Source: Bacillota bacterium (GTDB lineage Bacteria; Bacillota; Clostridia; DSM-8532). Taken from it: a stretch of DNA of 64,000 nt. Location of the stretch: contig JAEZJF010000020.1 in the NCBI GenBank assembly GCA_023415825.1, positions 1 to 64,000 of the forward strand, in the 5' to 3' direction. Under the pieces are notes generated by a model. It worked only from the letters and a program-made list of their open reading frames with translations. It was not told where the DNA came from and made no database searches. Position 1 is the first letter of the stretch; the number at the start of each line of letters is the position of its first letter. This document shows positions 52,287 to 62,279 of this stretch, piece after piece. A program made the translations under genes and the position numbers.

Positions 52287-55200
52287 ATGGCCGTAAGAAG
52301 AGTATTTGTGGAAAAAAAGCCGGGCTATGATGTAGAAGCTGATAAGCTATATTCAGAGATTAAAGAAAATCTCCTTATAGGAGGACTAAAAAAAGTTCGA
52401 ATTCTTCAGCGCTATGATGTCGAGGGGATAACCGACAGCGACTATGAAAAAGCCAAGATCATGGTTTTCTCTGAACCACCGGTTGATGATGTCTGTGACG
52501 AAGAGCTTCAAATGCATGAAAACGAACGTCTTATTGCCATTGAATATCTGCCTGGCCAATATGACCAGCGCGCGGATTCTGCTGCTCAATGCATTCAATT
52601 GATTACCAGAGGGGAAAGACCCGATGTCAGGGTTGCAAGAGTCCTGGTACTGTCAGGCGACCTTTCAGAAGAAGATTACCAAAGAATTCTCAATTACGTT
52701 ATCAATCCTGTTGAAACACGTCAGGCCTCTCCCAAAAAGCCCTTAACCCTAAGTGAAGCTTATCCTGTTCCACAGGACGTGGTTAAAATTGAAGGCTTTA
52801 CCGAAATGGCGCTGGAAAAGCTGAAGGCACTTATGGAAGACATGGGATTTGCCATGTCACTGGAGGATCTGGCTTTCTGCCAGGACTATTTCAAGGATTT
52901 GGAGAACCGTGATCCTACCATCACAGAGCTTCGCATGATCGATACCTATTGGTCGGATCATTGCAGGCATACGACCTTCCTTACACAGATCGATGAAGTG
53001 AATTTTGACTCAAACCCCGTGGCGCAAAAGGTTAAGGAAGCTTACTCTTTTTACCTGGAAACGAGAAAAAAAGTATATGGGGAACGTGATAAGGATATTT
53101 CCCTTATGGATATTGCCACCCTGGCTATGAAATATCTTAAATCTACGGGGGATCTTGATAATTTGGATGAATCTGACGAGATCAATGCCTGCAGCATTGT
53201 TGTCAACGCTATGGTGGAGGGGAGATATGAGGAATGGCTCGTTATGTTCAAAAACGAAACCCATAATCACCCTACGGAGATTGAGCCCTTCGGCGGTGCT
53301 GCAACCTGTCTGGGAGGCGCCATCCGTGATCCTTTATCGGGCCGTTCCTATGTTTATCAGGCTATGCGCGTAACAGGGTCTGCTGATCCTCGCACACCGC
53401 TTGCAGAAACCCTGCCCGGCAAGCTGCCCCAAAGGGTCATTACCACAACGGCAGCCCACGGGTATAGTTCCTATGGCAATCAAATAGGCCTGTCAACAGG
53501 TATGGTTACCGAAATATACCATCCTGATTATGTTGCAAAGCGAATGGAGATCGGAGCGGTTGTAGGAGCGGCACCCCGGTTAAATGTAGTAAGAAAAACT
53601 CCCGAAGCAGGGGATATTATTATTCTTCTCGGGGGCCGGACAGGACGAGACGGATGCGGCGGTGCTACAGGCTCCTCCAAGGAGCACACCGAGGAATCTC
53701 TCACTAGTTGCGGTGCAGAGGTGCAAAAGGGTAATGCGCCTACAGAGCGGAAGATCCAGCGCCTCTTCAGAAAAGCCTCTGTTACCCGAATGATAAAAAG
53801 ATGCAATGACTTTGGAGCAGGTGGTGTCGCAGTGGCCATCGGGGAACTGGCTGATGGATTGGATATCAATCTCGATGCTGTTCCCAAAAAATATGAAGGC
53901 CTTGACGGCACGGAGCTTGCTATTTCAGAGTCCCAGGAACGGATGGCTGTGGTTGTTTCTCCTGAAAATGTAGAGTTGTTCATAAAGGAATCATCCCAGG
54001 AGAACCTTGAGGCTACCAAGGTGGCTGTTGTTACCGATACCGGGCGTTTGCGCATGAGCTGGCGCGGAAAAAATATTGTGGATTTAAGCCGTGATTTTTT
54101 AAATACCAATGGAATTAAGCAAAGCATCTCAATAAAGGTTAACGGTGCAAAGCTATCGGAGAATACTTTATTGAAGCTTTCACCTGAATTGGAAGCCCTT
54201 CAAGGCGAGCCCCGAAAGGCATGGCTGAAGAACCTTGAAAGCTTGAATGTCTGCAGCCAAAAGGGGTTGATTGAGCGTTTCGACAGTACCATCGGCGGTG
54301 GAACGGTTCACATGCCTTTTGGCGGAAAGCACCAGTTAACACCCACGGAAGGTATGGCTGCCAAGCTCCCTGTTGAAAGTGGAGATACCACCACAGGAAC
54401 TGTGATGACCGCAGGTTTCAACCCTGATATATCCAAATGGAGCCCTTTCCATGGAGCGGTTTATGCCATTGTTGAATCCCTTGCCCGGTTGGTGGCTATG
54501 GGGGGAGACTACCAAAATGCCCGGCTGACGCTTCAGGAGTATTTTGAAAAGCTTGGAAAGGACGCTCAAAAATGGGGTAAGCCCTTCGAAGCTCTTTTAG
54601 GTGCCTTCTATACCCAGTATATGCTCAAAGTTGCTGCAATCGGGGGGAAGGACAGCATGTCAGGTACCTTTAAGGATATTAACGTACCTCCCACGTTGGT
54701 TTCCTTTGCATTAGCGCCTGTTGAAGTCACACAGCTTATTTCACCCGAGCTTAAAAAAATTGGCAGCAAATTGGTTTTGCTTTCTGTCAAAAAAGATGAT
54801 TTGCTGCTTCCTGATTTTGATAGCTTGAAGACTGCCTTCTCTACGCTCACCCGCTGTATCCGGCAGAATAAGATCCTAGCCGCTTCTTCTCTAAAGGTAG
54901 GGGGTCTTGCCGAGGCTATCTGTAAAATGGCATTCGGAAATGGTATAGGAGTTAAGACATTAGATATAAGCTTTGATCGTCTCTTTGGCCTTGATTATGG
55001 CGCCATTCTCGTGGAGATTGAAAAGGAAGCCCATGAGGCGGAATTATTTGCCGGTCTTGATTATACCCTGGTAGGAGAGACAATTGAAGAACCTGTGATC
55101 CAAACCAATGGCACAGCGATTTCATTGAGCGACTTATCCTCTGCATGGCAGGGAACTCTTGAAAAGATCTTCCCCACTCAAACTGATGGTAATACAGAAA

Positions 55201-56057
55201 ATGTAAATTCCGTAAGCTTTCTTTCACAAAGCCCGGTAAGAAGAAAAGCACAGGTTGCCCGTCCACGGGTACTCATACCCGTTTTCCCAGGTACAAACTG
55301 TGAATATGATGTTAAGCGGAAATTTGAAGGAGCCGGAGCCATAGCTGAGGTTCTGGTCCTAAAGAATCTTTCAGCCAGGGAAATTGACGAGTCCATTCAG
55401 GAGATGAAAAAACGTATTGACGAAAGTCAAATCATCATGCTGCCTGGAGGCTTCAGTGCCGGTGACGAGCCCGAGGGCTCGGGCAAATTCATTGCCACAG
55501 TTTTCAGAAATCCGTATCTGTCCGATGCCGTAATGGACTTGCTCAATAAACGGGATGGTCTTATTCTGGGTATATGCAACGGTTTCCAGGCGCTTGTCAA
55601 GCTGGGGCTTCTTCCCTATGGTGAGATAAGGCCGCTGGATGAATCTTGTCCGACTCTCACCTTCAATACATTGGGAAGACATGCATCCGCATTGATCCAG
55701 ACCCGTGTTGCCTCCAACCTCTCCCCATGGCTATCCAAAGCCCGGGTCGGGGAGGTTCATACCATCGCAATCTCTCATGGAGAAGGAAGGTTCGCTGCAA
55801 GCGCCTCTGTGCTTGAGGAACTGGAGAGGAACGGACAGATTGCCACCCAATATGTGGACCTTGACGGCAATCCCACTATGGATATACGGTATAATCCCAA
55901 TGGCTCTGTTATGGCCATTGAAGGAATAACCAGCAAGGACGGCAGAATTTTTGGGAAAATGGGCCATGATGAGCGTTTTACTTCCCATACCTTCATGAAT
56001 GTTCCGGGAGACAAGGACCAAAAAATATTTGAGGCAGGTGTGGAATACTTCCTATGA
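52287..56057 (+). CDS. purL: Phosphoribosylformylglycinamidine synthase, single-chain
   Basis: A 1,256-residue enzyme that makes FGAM in purine synthesis using glutamine and ATP. The order is PurS-like N-terminal region, linker with ELRMIDTYWSDHCRHTTF, two AIR-synthase-like halves (for example HNHPTEIEPFGGAATCLGGA, NDFGAGGVAVAI) and a C-terminal class I glutamine amidotransferase with active Cys in LGICNGFQALVKLG and His/Glu in SHGEGRF. Clostridia commonly have this fused, slightly shorter type rather than the split PurLQS set. ATG 52287 follows GGAG at seven bases. No purine riboswitch was seen upstream. The carboxypeptidase gene overlaps the stop. Confidence 0.96.
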   Translation: MAVRRVFVEKKPGYDVEADKLYSEIKENLLIGGLKKVRILQRYDVEGITDSDYEKAKIMVFSEPPVDDVCDEELQMHENERLIAIEYLPGQYDQRADSAAQCIQLITRGERPDVRVARVLVLSGDLSEEDYQRILNYVINPVETRQASPKKPLTLSEAYPVPQDVVKIEGFTEMALEKLKALMEDMGFAMSLEDLAFCQDYFKDLENRDPTITELRMIDTYWSDHCRHTTFLTQIDEVNFDSNPVAQKVKEAYSFYLETRKKVYGERDKDISLMDIATLAMKYLKSTGDLDNLDESDEINACSIVVNAMVEGRYEEWLVMFKNETHNHPTEIEPFGGAATCLGGAIRDPLSGRSYVYQAMRVTGSADPRTPLAETLPGKLPQRVITTTAAHGYSSYGNQIGLSTGMVTEIYHPDYVAKRMEIGAVVGAAPRLNVVRKTPEAGDIIILLGGRTGRDGCGGATGSSKEHTEESLTSCGAEVQKGNAPTERKIQRLFRKASVTRMIKRCNDFGAGGVAVAIGELADGLDINLDAVPKKYEGLDGTELAISESQERMAVVVSPENVELFIKESSQENLEATKVAVVTDTGRLRMSWRGKNIVDLSRDFLNTNGIKQSISIKVNGAKLSENTLLKLSPELEALQGEPRKAWLKNLESLNVCSQKGLIERFDSTIGGGTVHMPFGGKHQLTPTEGMAAKLPVESGDTTTGTVMTAGFNPDISKWSPFHGAVYAIVESLARLVAMGGDYQNARLTLQEYFEKLGKDAQKWGKPFEALLGAFYTQYMLKVAAIGGKDSMSGTFKDINVPPTLVSFALAPVEVTQLISPELKKIGSKLVLLSVKKDDLLLPDFDSLKTAFSTLTRCIRQNKILAASSLKVGGLAEAICKMAFGNGIGVKTLDISFDRLFGLDYGAILVEIEKEAHEAELFAGLDYTLVGETIEEPVIQTNGTAISLSDLSSAWQGTLEKIFPTQTDGNTENVNSVSFLSQSPVRRKAQVARPRVLIPVFPGTNCEYDVKRKFEGAGAIAEVLVLKNLSAREIDESIQEMKKRIDESQIIMLPGGFSAGDEPEGSGKFIATVFRNPYLSDAVMDLLNKRDGLILGICNGFQALVKLGLLPYGEIRPLDESCPTLTFNTLGRHASALIQTRVASNLSPWLSKARVGEVHTIAISHGEGRFAASASVLEELERNGQIATQYVDLDGNPTMDIRYNPNGSVMAIEGITSKDGRIFGKMGHDERFTSHTFMNVPGDKDQKIFEAGVEYFL

Positions 56058-57130
56058 GGCGTTCTATTGCATTACTTATTCGGCATATAGTGAAGTTGAG
56101 AAAAGGGATGGCTTGCATCAGAGGAGTTGCTTTAAGCTTGGCTCTCTTATTTTTAATCACCCTTTCAACTGGCCTAACGGTCTCTTGTTCCAAAGCAATG
56201 ACCGGGATTGTCGATCCCTATAAGCGTTATACTTATGATCAGATGATGGCAGAAGGCAAGAAGCTTTCGGAGCAATATTCCGATATTGTGGCATTGGATA
56301 ATATAGGGAGCTCGGTAGAGGGACGGGATCTCCTTTTGGTCAAGCTCGGGAAAGGTGAAAAGAAGATAATTCTATGCGGTACCCATCATGCACGTGAGTA
56401 TATTACAAGCTCATATCTCATGAAAATGACCGAAGAATATGCCAAGGCCTATAAGGGAACCGGCAAATTCGGAAAGTATAATGTTAAGGATCTCTTAAAC
56501 AAGGTCACGCTCTATATCGTACCCATGGTAAATCCGGATGGAGTCACCCTGGTCAATGAGGGCCTTAAAGCTGTAGCAGCCCGAGAGGCTGTTGAGGCCA
56601 TGACGCTTGTCAAGCCCACCTACCGCGAGTGGAAGGCCAATATCAACGGGGTGGACTTAAATCGCCAGTATCCGGCTTTGTGGGATGAAAAATACGATAA
56701 TATAGGAAAGCCTGCCTCAGAGAACTTCAAGGGAATGGCCTCGGCCACAGAGCCCGAGGTTCAAGCCATGATGAAGCTTTCACAGGAACATGAATTTGTC
56801 CTGGCAGCATCCTTCCATACCAAAGGGAACATCATTTATTGGGCTGATAAGGGTACAGTCAATGAAATCCCTGGCGTAGATGCCATGACAAAAAGACTAT
56901 GCGCCCTTACCAAATATAAGCGTATGCCTGTTTCCGAGAAGCCCTCAGTATATGGGGCAGGCTATGAAAACTGGTTCCGTCTGGAATTCAAGCGTCCGGC
57001 TTTTTGCATTGAACTCACACCTTCCAACAAGACCGATGTGCCCCATGATGACACCAAGTTTGATTCCTTGGTCTGGAATAAAGCTAAGTATATCGGCCTG
57101 TTTATGGCCGAAGAGGCGCTAAAAAGGTGA
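56054..57130 (+). CDS. M14-family zinc carboxypeptidase, exported
   Basis: A 358-residue metallopeptidase. The first ~45 residues are basic and then hydrophobic, ending in a possible lipobox LTVSC (C45). The M14 zinc ligands are visible: HxxE in GTHHAREYI and the later His in ASFHTKGN. The arginine/asparagine pair is in VDLNRQYP and the catalytic Glu in the CIELTP segment. It is most like the Gram-positive gamma-D-glutamyl-meso-diaminopimelate peptidase group, which acts on peptidoglycan stem peptides. The start ATG 56054 overlaps the purL stop as ATGA. An internal ATG at 56108 is possible. Confidence 0.85.
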   Translation: MRRSIALLIRHIVKLRKGMACIRGVALSLALLFLITLSTGLTVSCSKAMTGIVDPYKRYTYDQMMAEGKKLSEQYSDIVALDNIGSSVEGRDLLLVKLGKGEKKIILCGTHHAREYITSSYLMKMTEEYAKAYKGTGKFGKYNVKDLLNKVTLYIVPMVNPDGVTLVNEGLKAVAAREAVEAMTLVKPTYREWKANINGVDLNRQYPALWDEKYDNIGKPASENFKGMASATEPEVQAMMKLSQEHEFVLAASFHTKGNIIYWADKGTVNEIPGVDAMTKRLCALTKYKRMPVSEKPSVYGAGYENWFRLEFKRPAFCIELTPSNKTDVPHDDTKFDSLVWNKAKYIGLFMAEEALKR

Positions 57131-57167
57131 GTTCTGAACACATATAAGTTTCGACCCATAAATAGAT

Positions 57168-57204
57168 AGGAGTCAGAGGAATGATTTCCCCTGACTCCTT
57201 TGCA
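57168..57204. terminator. Hairpin between convergent genes
   Basis: AGGAGTCAG pairs with CTGACTCCT (57168-57176 and 57191-57199), with further GGAA/TTCC pairing inside, followed by a short T stretch. It lies between the carboxypeptidase and the reverse-strand beta-propeller gene. Confidence 0.65.
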
Positions 57205-57225
57205 TTAAGAAGAATAATAAGACTA

Positions 57226-59055
57226 TTACTTAATCCTCACTCCAAATATCTTCTTGGCGTAGGAGCCTACCACTGCAATATCATCATAAACAGAGGGTGA
57301 GCTCTCTATGTTACCGCCTAAGGAGACCTTGTCAAGATCCTTGCCTGTCATGGGATCAAAAAGATGCATGAAGCCTCCGTAATCGCAGAAGAGGCCATAA
57401 GTCTTTCCATCCTCGCTCTTGATGTCCACTGGTGAGCTCCAGCTGTAATGCTCCAGATCGCGAACCCAGATTTCTTCACCAGTCTTTTTATCTAAAGCAA
57501 CCAGCTTGCCGTCAAGAGAGCTACCCGTGAAGCAAATGGGATAGATGATTCTATCGGCGATGTCATCCTTGCCGATTAAAGGCGTTCCCATAACGCCACC
57601 GTTAATATAGGAGCGGTAGAAAGCGGTATAGTCCTTCTGCCAGATAAGCTCGCCGGTTAAGGCATTGAATTTTCTTATATTGGTAGGTGCTTTGGCGGCC
57701 TTGCCATTGGCACAACGCTTGTCAACCTCATTGGCCGTATAGAGGAATACTCCATCCTCTGCTTCTTCTATTACAATGGAGCTATCGGTATCATCATGGA
57801 TGTTGTAAATCCAGACAGGTTCCATTTTGTTGATGTCCAGGCACTGCAACGTGCCGCCGTTATCGACGAAGAACATGAGGTTTCGGTAGTAGGCCGGAGA
57901 GTTCTCAATGCCCTGATCGCTGCTATAAGAGGACTTATAGCGGTACTTGGTGATTTTTGGCGATAGGGAAATGGTAGATGCAGCTTCATCAAATTTGGAA
58001 TTGAGCTTTATTTTATAGATTAATCCATTCTCTCCTGCCTCTATAAGCGTATCGGTCTCCTTGTTTAAAACCGCTGAGGAGTCGAAGGCTCCCCAGGTTC
58101 TGTGAGCCAACGGATCACTTCCCGGAAAACTAAAGATCTCCTTCTGATCTATAAGGCTATAGGCCCGATATTTGAAGGAAGTGGATGTTCCGGCGGTGTC
58201 ATTTGTTTTTAGGCCCATACCCGTATAGAATAGCGGATAGCCACGGGGATCGATCGTTCCTGTCCCTTTAATGGAAAAACCTAGCTTAATTTTTGGACGG
58301 GTTGGCTTTCCGGTTTTAAGATCTAAAAAGTAAATATTACCATCCAAAATGGGATAGATGACTTCTGTCAGATCCGTATCCTTGAACTCAGGTGTTATGT
58401 TCATTATTTTTCTAGTGGCTTCGGGCCAATGCACCAAAAGGGGCTGCCCGGTCCAGCCAGACCCCGGCCAAAAGCTATTCTGTGCAGCAACAGCGCCTGT
58501 GTCCTGCTCCCAGATGATCTCAAGCTTCTTTTCCTTCACCTCACGGGTACCATAGGAGGGCGAACTCCTGTAATGATTGCCTCTGAAGGTTGTAACGCCT
58601 TCCAAATCCGTATAGGCTTTATTGGAAGGGAAGGCAAGGGTATATTCGGGTTTATAATCAACCACTTTATCATTTTGTATGACTGAATAAGTGATAGTGC
58701 CGCCATCCTGGAATTTTTTTCTGTAGGTTCCGCCGGATACCTTTTCTTTGCTGACAAAGGATGGAGGATTTTTAACATCAAGCACCAACTTTTCGGGGTC
58801 CGTTACCTCAGGAGTAGGTGTAGGTTTGGATGTTGGGGTTGGCTCCTGTGTTTGACCAGGCTCCTTTGTTTGGGTAGGCGAAGGTGTTCCGGTATTACTA
58901 GGATTTGGTGATTTTGCAACCCATCCGAATCCTCCATCAATCCAAGGCAGCTTGCCTTGAACGGCCAAAAGACTGACCAGGGCTAATAGTGATATTAAAA
59001 ATACAGCGGTCATAAACTTGACCTTGTTAAATCTTTTACGTCTTCTGCGAACCAT
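57226..59055 (-). CDS. Membrane-anchored PQQ-like beta-propeller protein (paralogue 1)
   Basis: A 609-residue protein. It starts with a basic VRRRRKRFNK tail, one membrane segment (about 14-34), a Pro/Thr-rich linker (about 50-95) and then a large beta-propeller with blades such as TDLEGVTTFRGNHYRSSP and IYFLDLKTGKPTRPKIKLGF. Each blade repeats a DxKTGxxxW-like pattern of PQQ/WD-like folds (ALDKKTGEEIWVRDL, FNALTGELIWQKDY). No enzymatic residues were identified. GTG 59070 is an alternative start, but ATG 59055 lies eight bases after GGAGG. It is clearly a paralogue of the gene at 59108 and is in the same operon. Confidence 0.85.
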   Translation of the reverse strand: MVRRRRKRFNKVKFMTAVFLISLLALVSLLAVQGKLPWIDGGFGWVAKSPNPSNTGTPSPTQTKEPGQTQEPTPTSKPTPTPEVTDPEKLVLDVKNPPSFVSKEKVSGGTYRKKFQDGGTITYSVIQNDKVVDYKPEYTLAFPSNKAYTDLEGVTTFRGNHYRSSPSYGTREVKEKKLEIIWEQDTGAVAAQNSFWPGSGWTGQPLLVHWPEATRKIMNITPEFKDTDLTEVIYPILDGNIYFLDLKTGKPTRPKIKLGFSIKGTGTIDPRGYPLFYTGMGLKTNDTAGTSTSFKYRAYSLIDQKEIFSFPGSDPLAHRTWGAFDSSAVLNKETDTLIEAGENGLIYKIKLNSKFDEAASTISLSPKITKYRYKSSYSSDQGIENSPAYYRNLMFFVDNGGTLQCLDINKMEPVWIYNIHDDTDSSIVIEEAEDGVFLYTANEVDKRCANGKAAKAPTNIRKFNALTGELIWQKDYTAFYRSYINGGVMGTPLIGKDDIADRIIYPICFTGSSLDGKLVALDKKTGEEIWVRDLEHYSWSSPVDIKSEDGKTYGLFCDYGGFMHLFDPMTGKDLDKVSLGGNIESSPSVYDDIAVVGSYAKKIFGVRIK

Positions 59056-59107
59056 ACTTGTTTCCTCCACATTTCAGGGACCAGAGGACAATTGCTTTGT
59101 CCCGCCA

Positions 59108-60919
59108 TTACTTTATTTTTATGCCGAAAATTTTCTGCGCGTAAGAGCCTACAACGATCATGTCATCATATACAGCAGGTGAAGATTCAATGTTTCCGCC
59201 CAGACTGATGGTGTCAAGGTCCTTACCTGTTCTGGGATCAAAAAGGTGTAAGTTTCTGCCGTAATCACAGAATATTCCGTAGGTTTTACCATCGGAACTC
59301 TTGATGCCAACCGGTGAGCTCCAGCTATAGGTTGCTAAATTGCGAGACCAGACTTCCTCACCTGTTTTTTTGTTTAGGGCCACCATCTTGCCGTCTGTTG
59401 TGGAACCAGTGAAGCAGATGGGGAAGATAATGAGATCACTGATGTCGTCCTTGCCTAAAAGGGGTGTGCCCAGGGAGCCACCGTTGATATAGAAATTATA
59501 AAGACAGCTGTAATCCCGCTGCCAGATAAGCTCTCCTGTAAGAGCATTAAATTTTCTGATATTGGCATTTTCAGGCTTTTTGCTTATCTGGCTTCGTTTG
59601 TCAACCTGATTGGCCGTATACAAAAATACGCCATCAGAGGTTTCTTCAATAACGGTAGTAGAATCGGTGTCATCACCCACGTCATATGTCCAGACAGGCT
59701 TCATGGTATTGATATCAAGACATTGGAAAATCCCGCCGTTATCGCAGAAGTACATAAAGTTCTTATAAAAGGCAGCCGAGTTTTCTATGCCCAGTTCCAC
59801 ATTCGTTGAATCCTTGTAGCGATAACGGGTGATTTGAGGGGATATGGCGATTGTGCCGGCTTCTTTATTAAAGTTGGTGTTTAGCTTCACTCTATAAACC
59901 AAACCGTTCTCAGCAGCTTCTAGGAAGGTGTCTGTCTTTTTATCAACTATGGCCGAGGAGTCAAAGGCACCCCATTTTCTAAAGGCCACAGGATCACGTC
60001 CCATAATACTGTATAAGGGCGTTTGGTCAATAAGATTAAACATCATGTACTTAAATTCTGTGAATTTTCCGCCATTCTCATTGAGGCCCATGCCGGTATA
60101 AAAAATAGGATAGCCTCTAGGGTCGACCATACCGGTTCCCTTCATGGGAAAGCCCACTTGGATCTTATCTCTGGTAGGCTTTCCGGTTTCAAGATCCAGA
60201 AAATAAATATTGCCGTCCAATGTCGGATAGATAACCTCTACAAGATCCTTGCTTTTCATATCGGCCTTGATATTCATCATTTCCCGGATATCCTGGGGCC
60301 AGTTGACTAAAAGAGGCTGGCCGGTCCAGCCGGTGCCGGGCCAAACGCTGTTTTCAGCATGAATGACACCAATATCATGGGACCAGACTATTTCAAGCTT
60401 TTTATCCTTTATGGTACGTTCCCCGTAGGCTGCCGAATCTCGGTAGTTATTGCCGCGAAAAGCAGTTACACCTTTTAAGTCGGAATATTCGTCGGAGGAG
60501 CCAAAGGATATTTCGTCCTGGGGCTTATAATCAACCGGCTTGCCATTTTGAAAGACCCAGTAATCCAAGGCGGATCCATCCTGTTTCTTGAAGGACTTTT
60601 TTGCCTCGTTAAAAGCCATGGCACCGGTAAAAATGGCAGGATCCTGCCAGGAGACATCCAACACGGCCACATCAGTGCTTTCTTCTGCCATGGGCTCGGG
60701 AGTTGGCCAGGGAGTTGGCTCCGATGAAGGTGTGGAGCCGGGAGGGGTAGTGGCAGTCTGGTTGGGCGTATTTTTAGCCGCCAGTTCCTCGGGCATAAAA
60801 GGGAGCTTGCCTTGCAGGGCCAGAGTAACCACAACGATAAAAACAGTTACACAGAGAAGGAAGGTAAAAAACTTACCCGGATTGAATCTGCGTCTTCTTC
60901 GATAGGATGATCGATACAT
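59108..60919 (-). CDS. Membrane-anchored PQQ-like beta-propeller protein (paralogue 2)
   Basis: A 603-residue protein with the same plan as its neighbour: basic YRRRRRFNPGKF tail, one membrane segment, Pro/Thr linker and beta-propeller. Long stretches align with the first paralogue (for example IYFLDLETGKPTRDKIQVGF, FNALTGELIWQRDY, ALNKKTGEEVWSRNL). They arose by tandem duplication. The ATG at 60919 has GAGGTG nine bases upstream. The mature domain would lie outside the membrane; a ligand or partner is not evident. Confidence 0.85.
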   Translation of the reverse strand: MYRSSYRRRRRFNPGKFFTFLLCVTVFIVVVTLALQGKLPFMPEELAAKNTPNQTATTPPGSTPSSEPTPWPTPEPMAEESTDVAVLDVSWQDPAIFTGAMAFNEAKKSFKKQDGSALDYWVFQNGKPVDYKPQDEISFGSSDEYSDLKGVTAFRGNNYRDSAAYGERTIKDKKLEIVWSHDIGVIHAENSVWPGTGWTGQPLLVNWPQDIREMMNIKADMKSKDLVEVIYPTLDGNIYFLDLETGKPTRDKIQVGFPMKGTGMVDPRGYPIFYTGMGLNENGGKFTEFKYMMFNLIDQTPLYSIMGRDPVAFRKWGAFDSSAIVDKKTDTFLEAAENGLVYRVKLNTNFNKEAGTIAISPQITRYRYKDSTNVELGIENSAAFYKNFMYFCDNGGIFQCLDINTMKPVWTYDVGDDTDSTTVIEETSDGVFLYTANQVDKRSQISKKPENANIRKFNALTGELIWQRDYSCLYNFYINGGSLGTPLLGKDDISDLIIFPICFTGSTTDGKMVALNKKTGEEVWSRNLATYSWSSPVGIKSSDGKTYGIFCDYGRNLHLFDPRTGKDLDTISLGGNIESSPAVYDDMIVVGSYAQKIFGIKIK

Positions 60920-60942
60920 GGGAAAAAACACCTCTTTTAGCC

Positions 60943-62010
60943 TTACTCCGCTGTTTCAGCGGCATAGGCTTCTACTTCGTCATAGATCATTTTTGATAGT
61001 TTTGCGATCTGCTTGCAGGCAGTGCCAAAATCCACTTTGTCGGTCATGACAGCCAAAGCGTAAGGATGAGAAGCAAACACAATACCCACATCGTTGGCTG
61101 TGCGGGTCTGATTACCTATTTTATGGGCAACCTTGACTTCTTTTGGAAGCAGCGCATTAATGCGGTCATTCCAATCGGTATTTTCTAGATTGGTAATCAA
61201 CTCCCCATAAAGCTCCGGGTTGTTGACATAAAGCTTGTAAAGCTCCTGTGTTACAAGTCCCAGATCATGAGGCGAGGTACGATGACGGTCATCATAGTAA
61301 ATATCTCCGCCGAGATCCAGGATATATTGACAGATTTCTTCAATGCCAAGAATGCGGATGATCATGTTGATGCCGCAGTTATCGCTATGGATGATGGAGA
61401 GCTTGGAGGTTTCTCTGACAGTGTACTCGGTGCCAAACGGTTTATTTTGTATGATTCCTGTTCCAGGCTCAAAATCTTCTTTTTGATATTTTAATACCAT
61501 CTCAGGATCAATTTCACCGGATTCTATTTTAGTGTAGAGCATTACATTCATGGGAAGCTTTGTTGAAGAAGCGGCGATATATTCATCGCGGTCATTAATG
61601 CCAAAGTGTTCTCCTGTGGCAAGATCGATAAAGTAGACCCCATATTTGCCTGATTGCTGGGATATAAACTCTTCAACCTTGGCCTTGATAGCATCCATCT
61701 TACCGCTCTTTTCCACTGAGCCTGGAGCGGGTAAAAAGCCATGATCCTCGGTATTGATCCCCTCGGGGGACGGCTCGCTGGGGGTAGGCGTTGGTGTAGC
61801 AGTTCCGGTAGGCTCCGGAGTTGATGATGACGTAGGATCAGGGGTTCCAGAAGCAGAGGGTGTTGGCGACGGAGTGTTTCCTGCAAACAGCCCATCTTTG
61901 GCAAATACAAAATAGACTCCAACAAGAACCACTAGAGTCAGTAGTGTCAGAATGAGTGTGGCACGGCGTCTTCTATATCTTCTTTCATTTCTAAACCGAT
62001 AGTTCTTCAT
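60943..62010 (-). CDS. Membrane-anchored serine hydrolase, class A beta-lactamase-like
   Basis: A 355-residue protein with a basic N-terminus (RNERRYRRRRA), a membrane segment (about 20-40), a Pro/Ser/Thr linker (about 48-90) and a beta-lactamase2-type domain. The SxxK motif SSTKLP, SDN in HSDNCGIN and a KxG motif in HKIGNQTR are all present. The third motif is KIG rather than KTG. Whether it degrades beta-lactams or acts on peptidoglycan is not predictable. ATG 62010 follows TTAGGAGATCG. It shares the basic tail/TM/linker plan with both propellers downstream and is probably first in their operon. Confidence 0.85.
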   Translation of the reverse strand: MKNYRFRNERRYRRRRATLILTLLTLVVLVGVYFVFAKDGLFAGNTPSPTPSASGTPDPTSSSTPEPTGTATPTPTPSEPSPEGINTEDHGFLPAPGSVEKSGKMDAIKAKVEEFISQQSGKYGVYFIDLATGEHFGINDRDEYIAASSTKLPMNVMLYTKIESGEIDPEMVLKYQKEDFEPGTGIIQNKPFGTEYTVRETSKLSIIHSDNCGINMIIRILGIEEICQYILDLGGDIYYDDRHRTSPHDLGLVTQELYKLYVNNPELYGELITNLENTDWNDRINALLPKEVKVAHKIGNQTRTANDVGIVFASHPYALAVMTDKVDFGTACKQIAKLSKMIYDEVEAYAAETAE

Positions 62011-62153
62011 ATTCGATCTCCTAAAATATTCCCTCAAAATGCGCCATTTCAGCGCAAAACACCAGATTAATTATAATGAATATGGAGAGTATTGTCCATA
62101 AAGAGTTAATTTATGATATCATAACTTAACAGAGTCTTAATAAAAGGTTTCAT

Positions 62154-62182
62154 TTGACACGAAAATTGCATTATGCTACAAT
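62154..62182 (+). promoter_or_regulatory. Promoter of the rplU operon
   Basis: TTGACA (62154-62159), a 17-bp spacer and TACAAT (62177-62182) form a near-consensus sigma-A promoter, giving a ~90-nt leader before rplU. Confidence 0.8.
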
Positions 62183-62188
62183 ATAACG

Positions 62189-62275
62189 GCAACCGCACGA
62201 GAAAGGGCCTTAAAATCAGGAAACGTTTATGACGTGTTCTGTCCCTTATAGGCGAGATTGGTAGGAGGAGGTGCA
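62189..62275 (+). ncRNA. Candidate L21 leader
   Basis: The leader between the promoter and rplU has short inverted repeats such as ACGTTTATGACGT and a GGGCCT/AGG-type pairing. Firmicutes rplU operons carry an L21-binding leader (Rfam L21_leader) at this place. I assign it from position and operon content, not from a covariance match. Confidence 0.4.
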
Positions 62276-62279
62276 AAAT

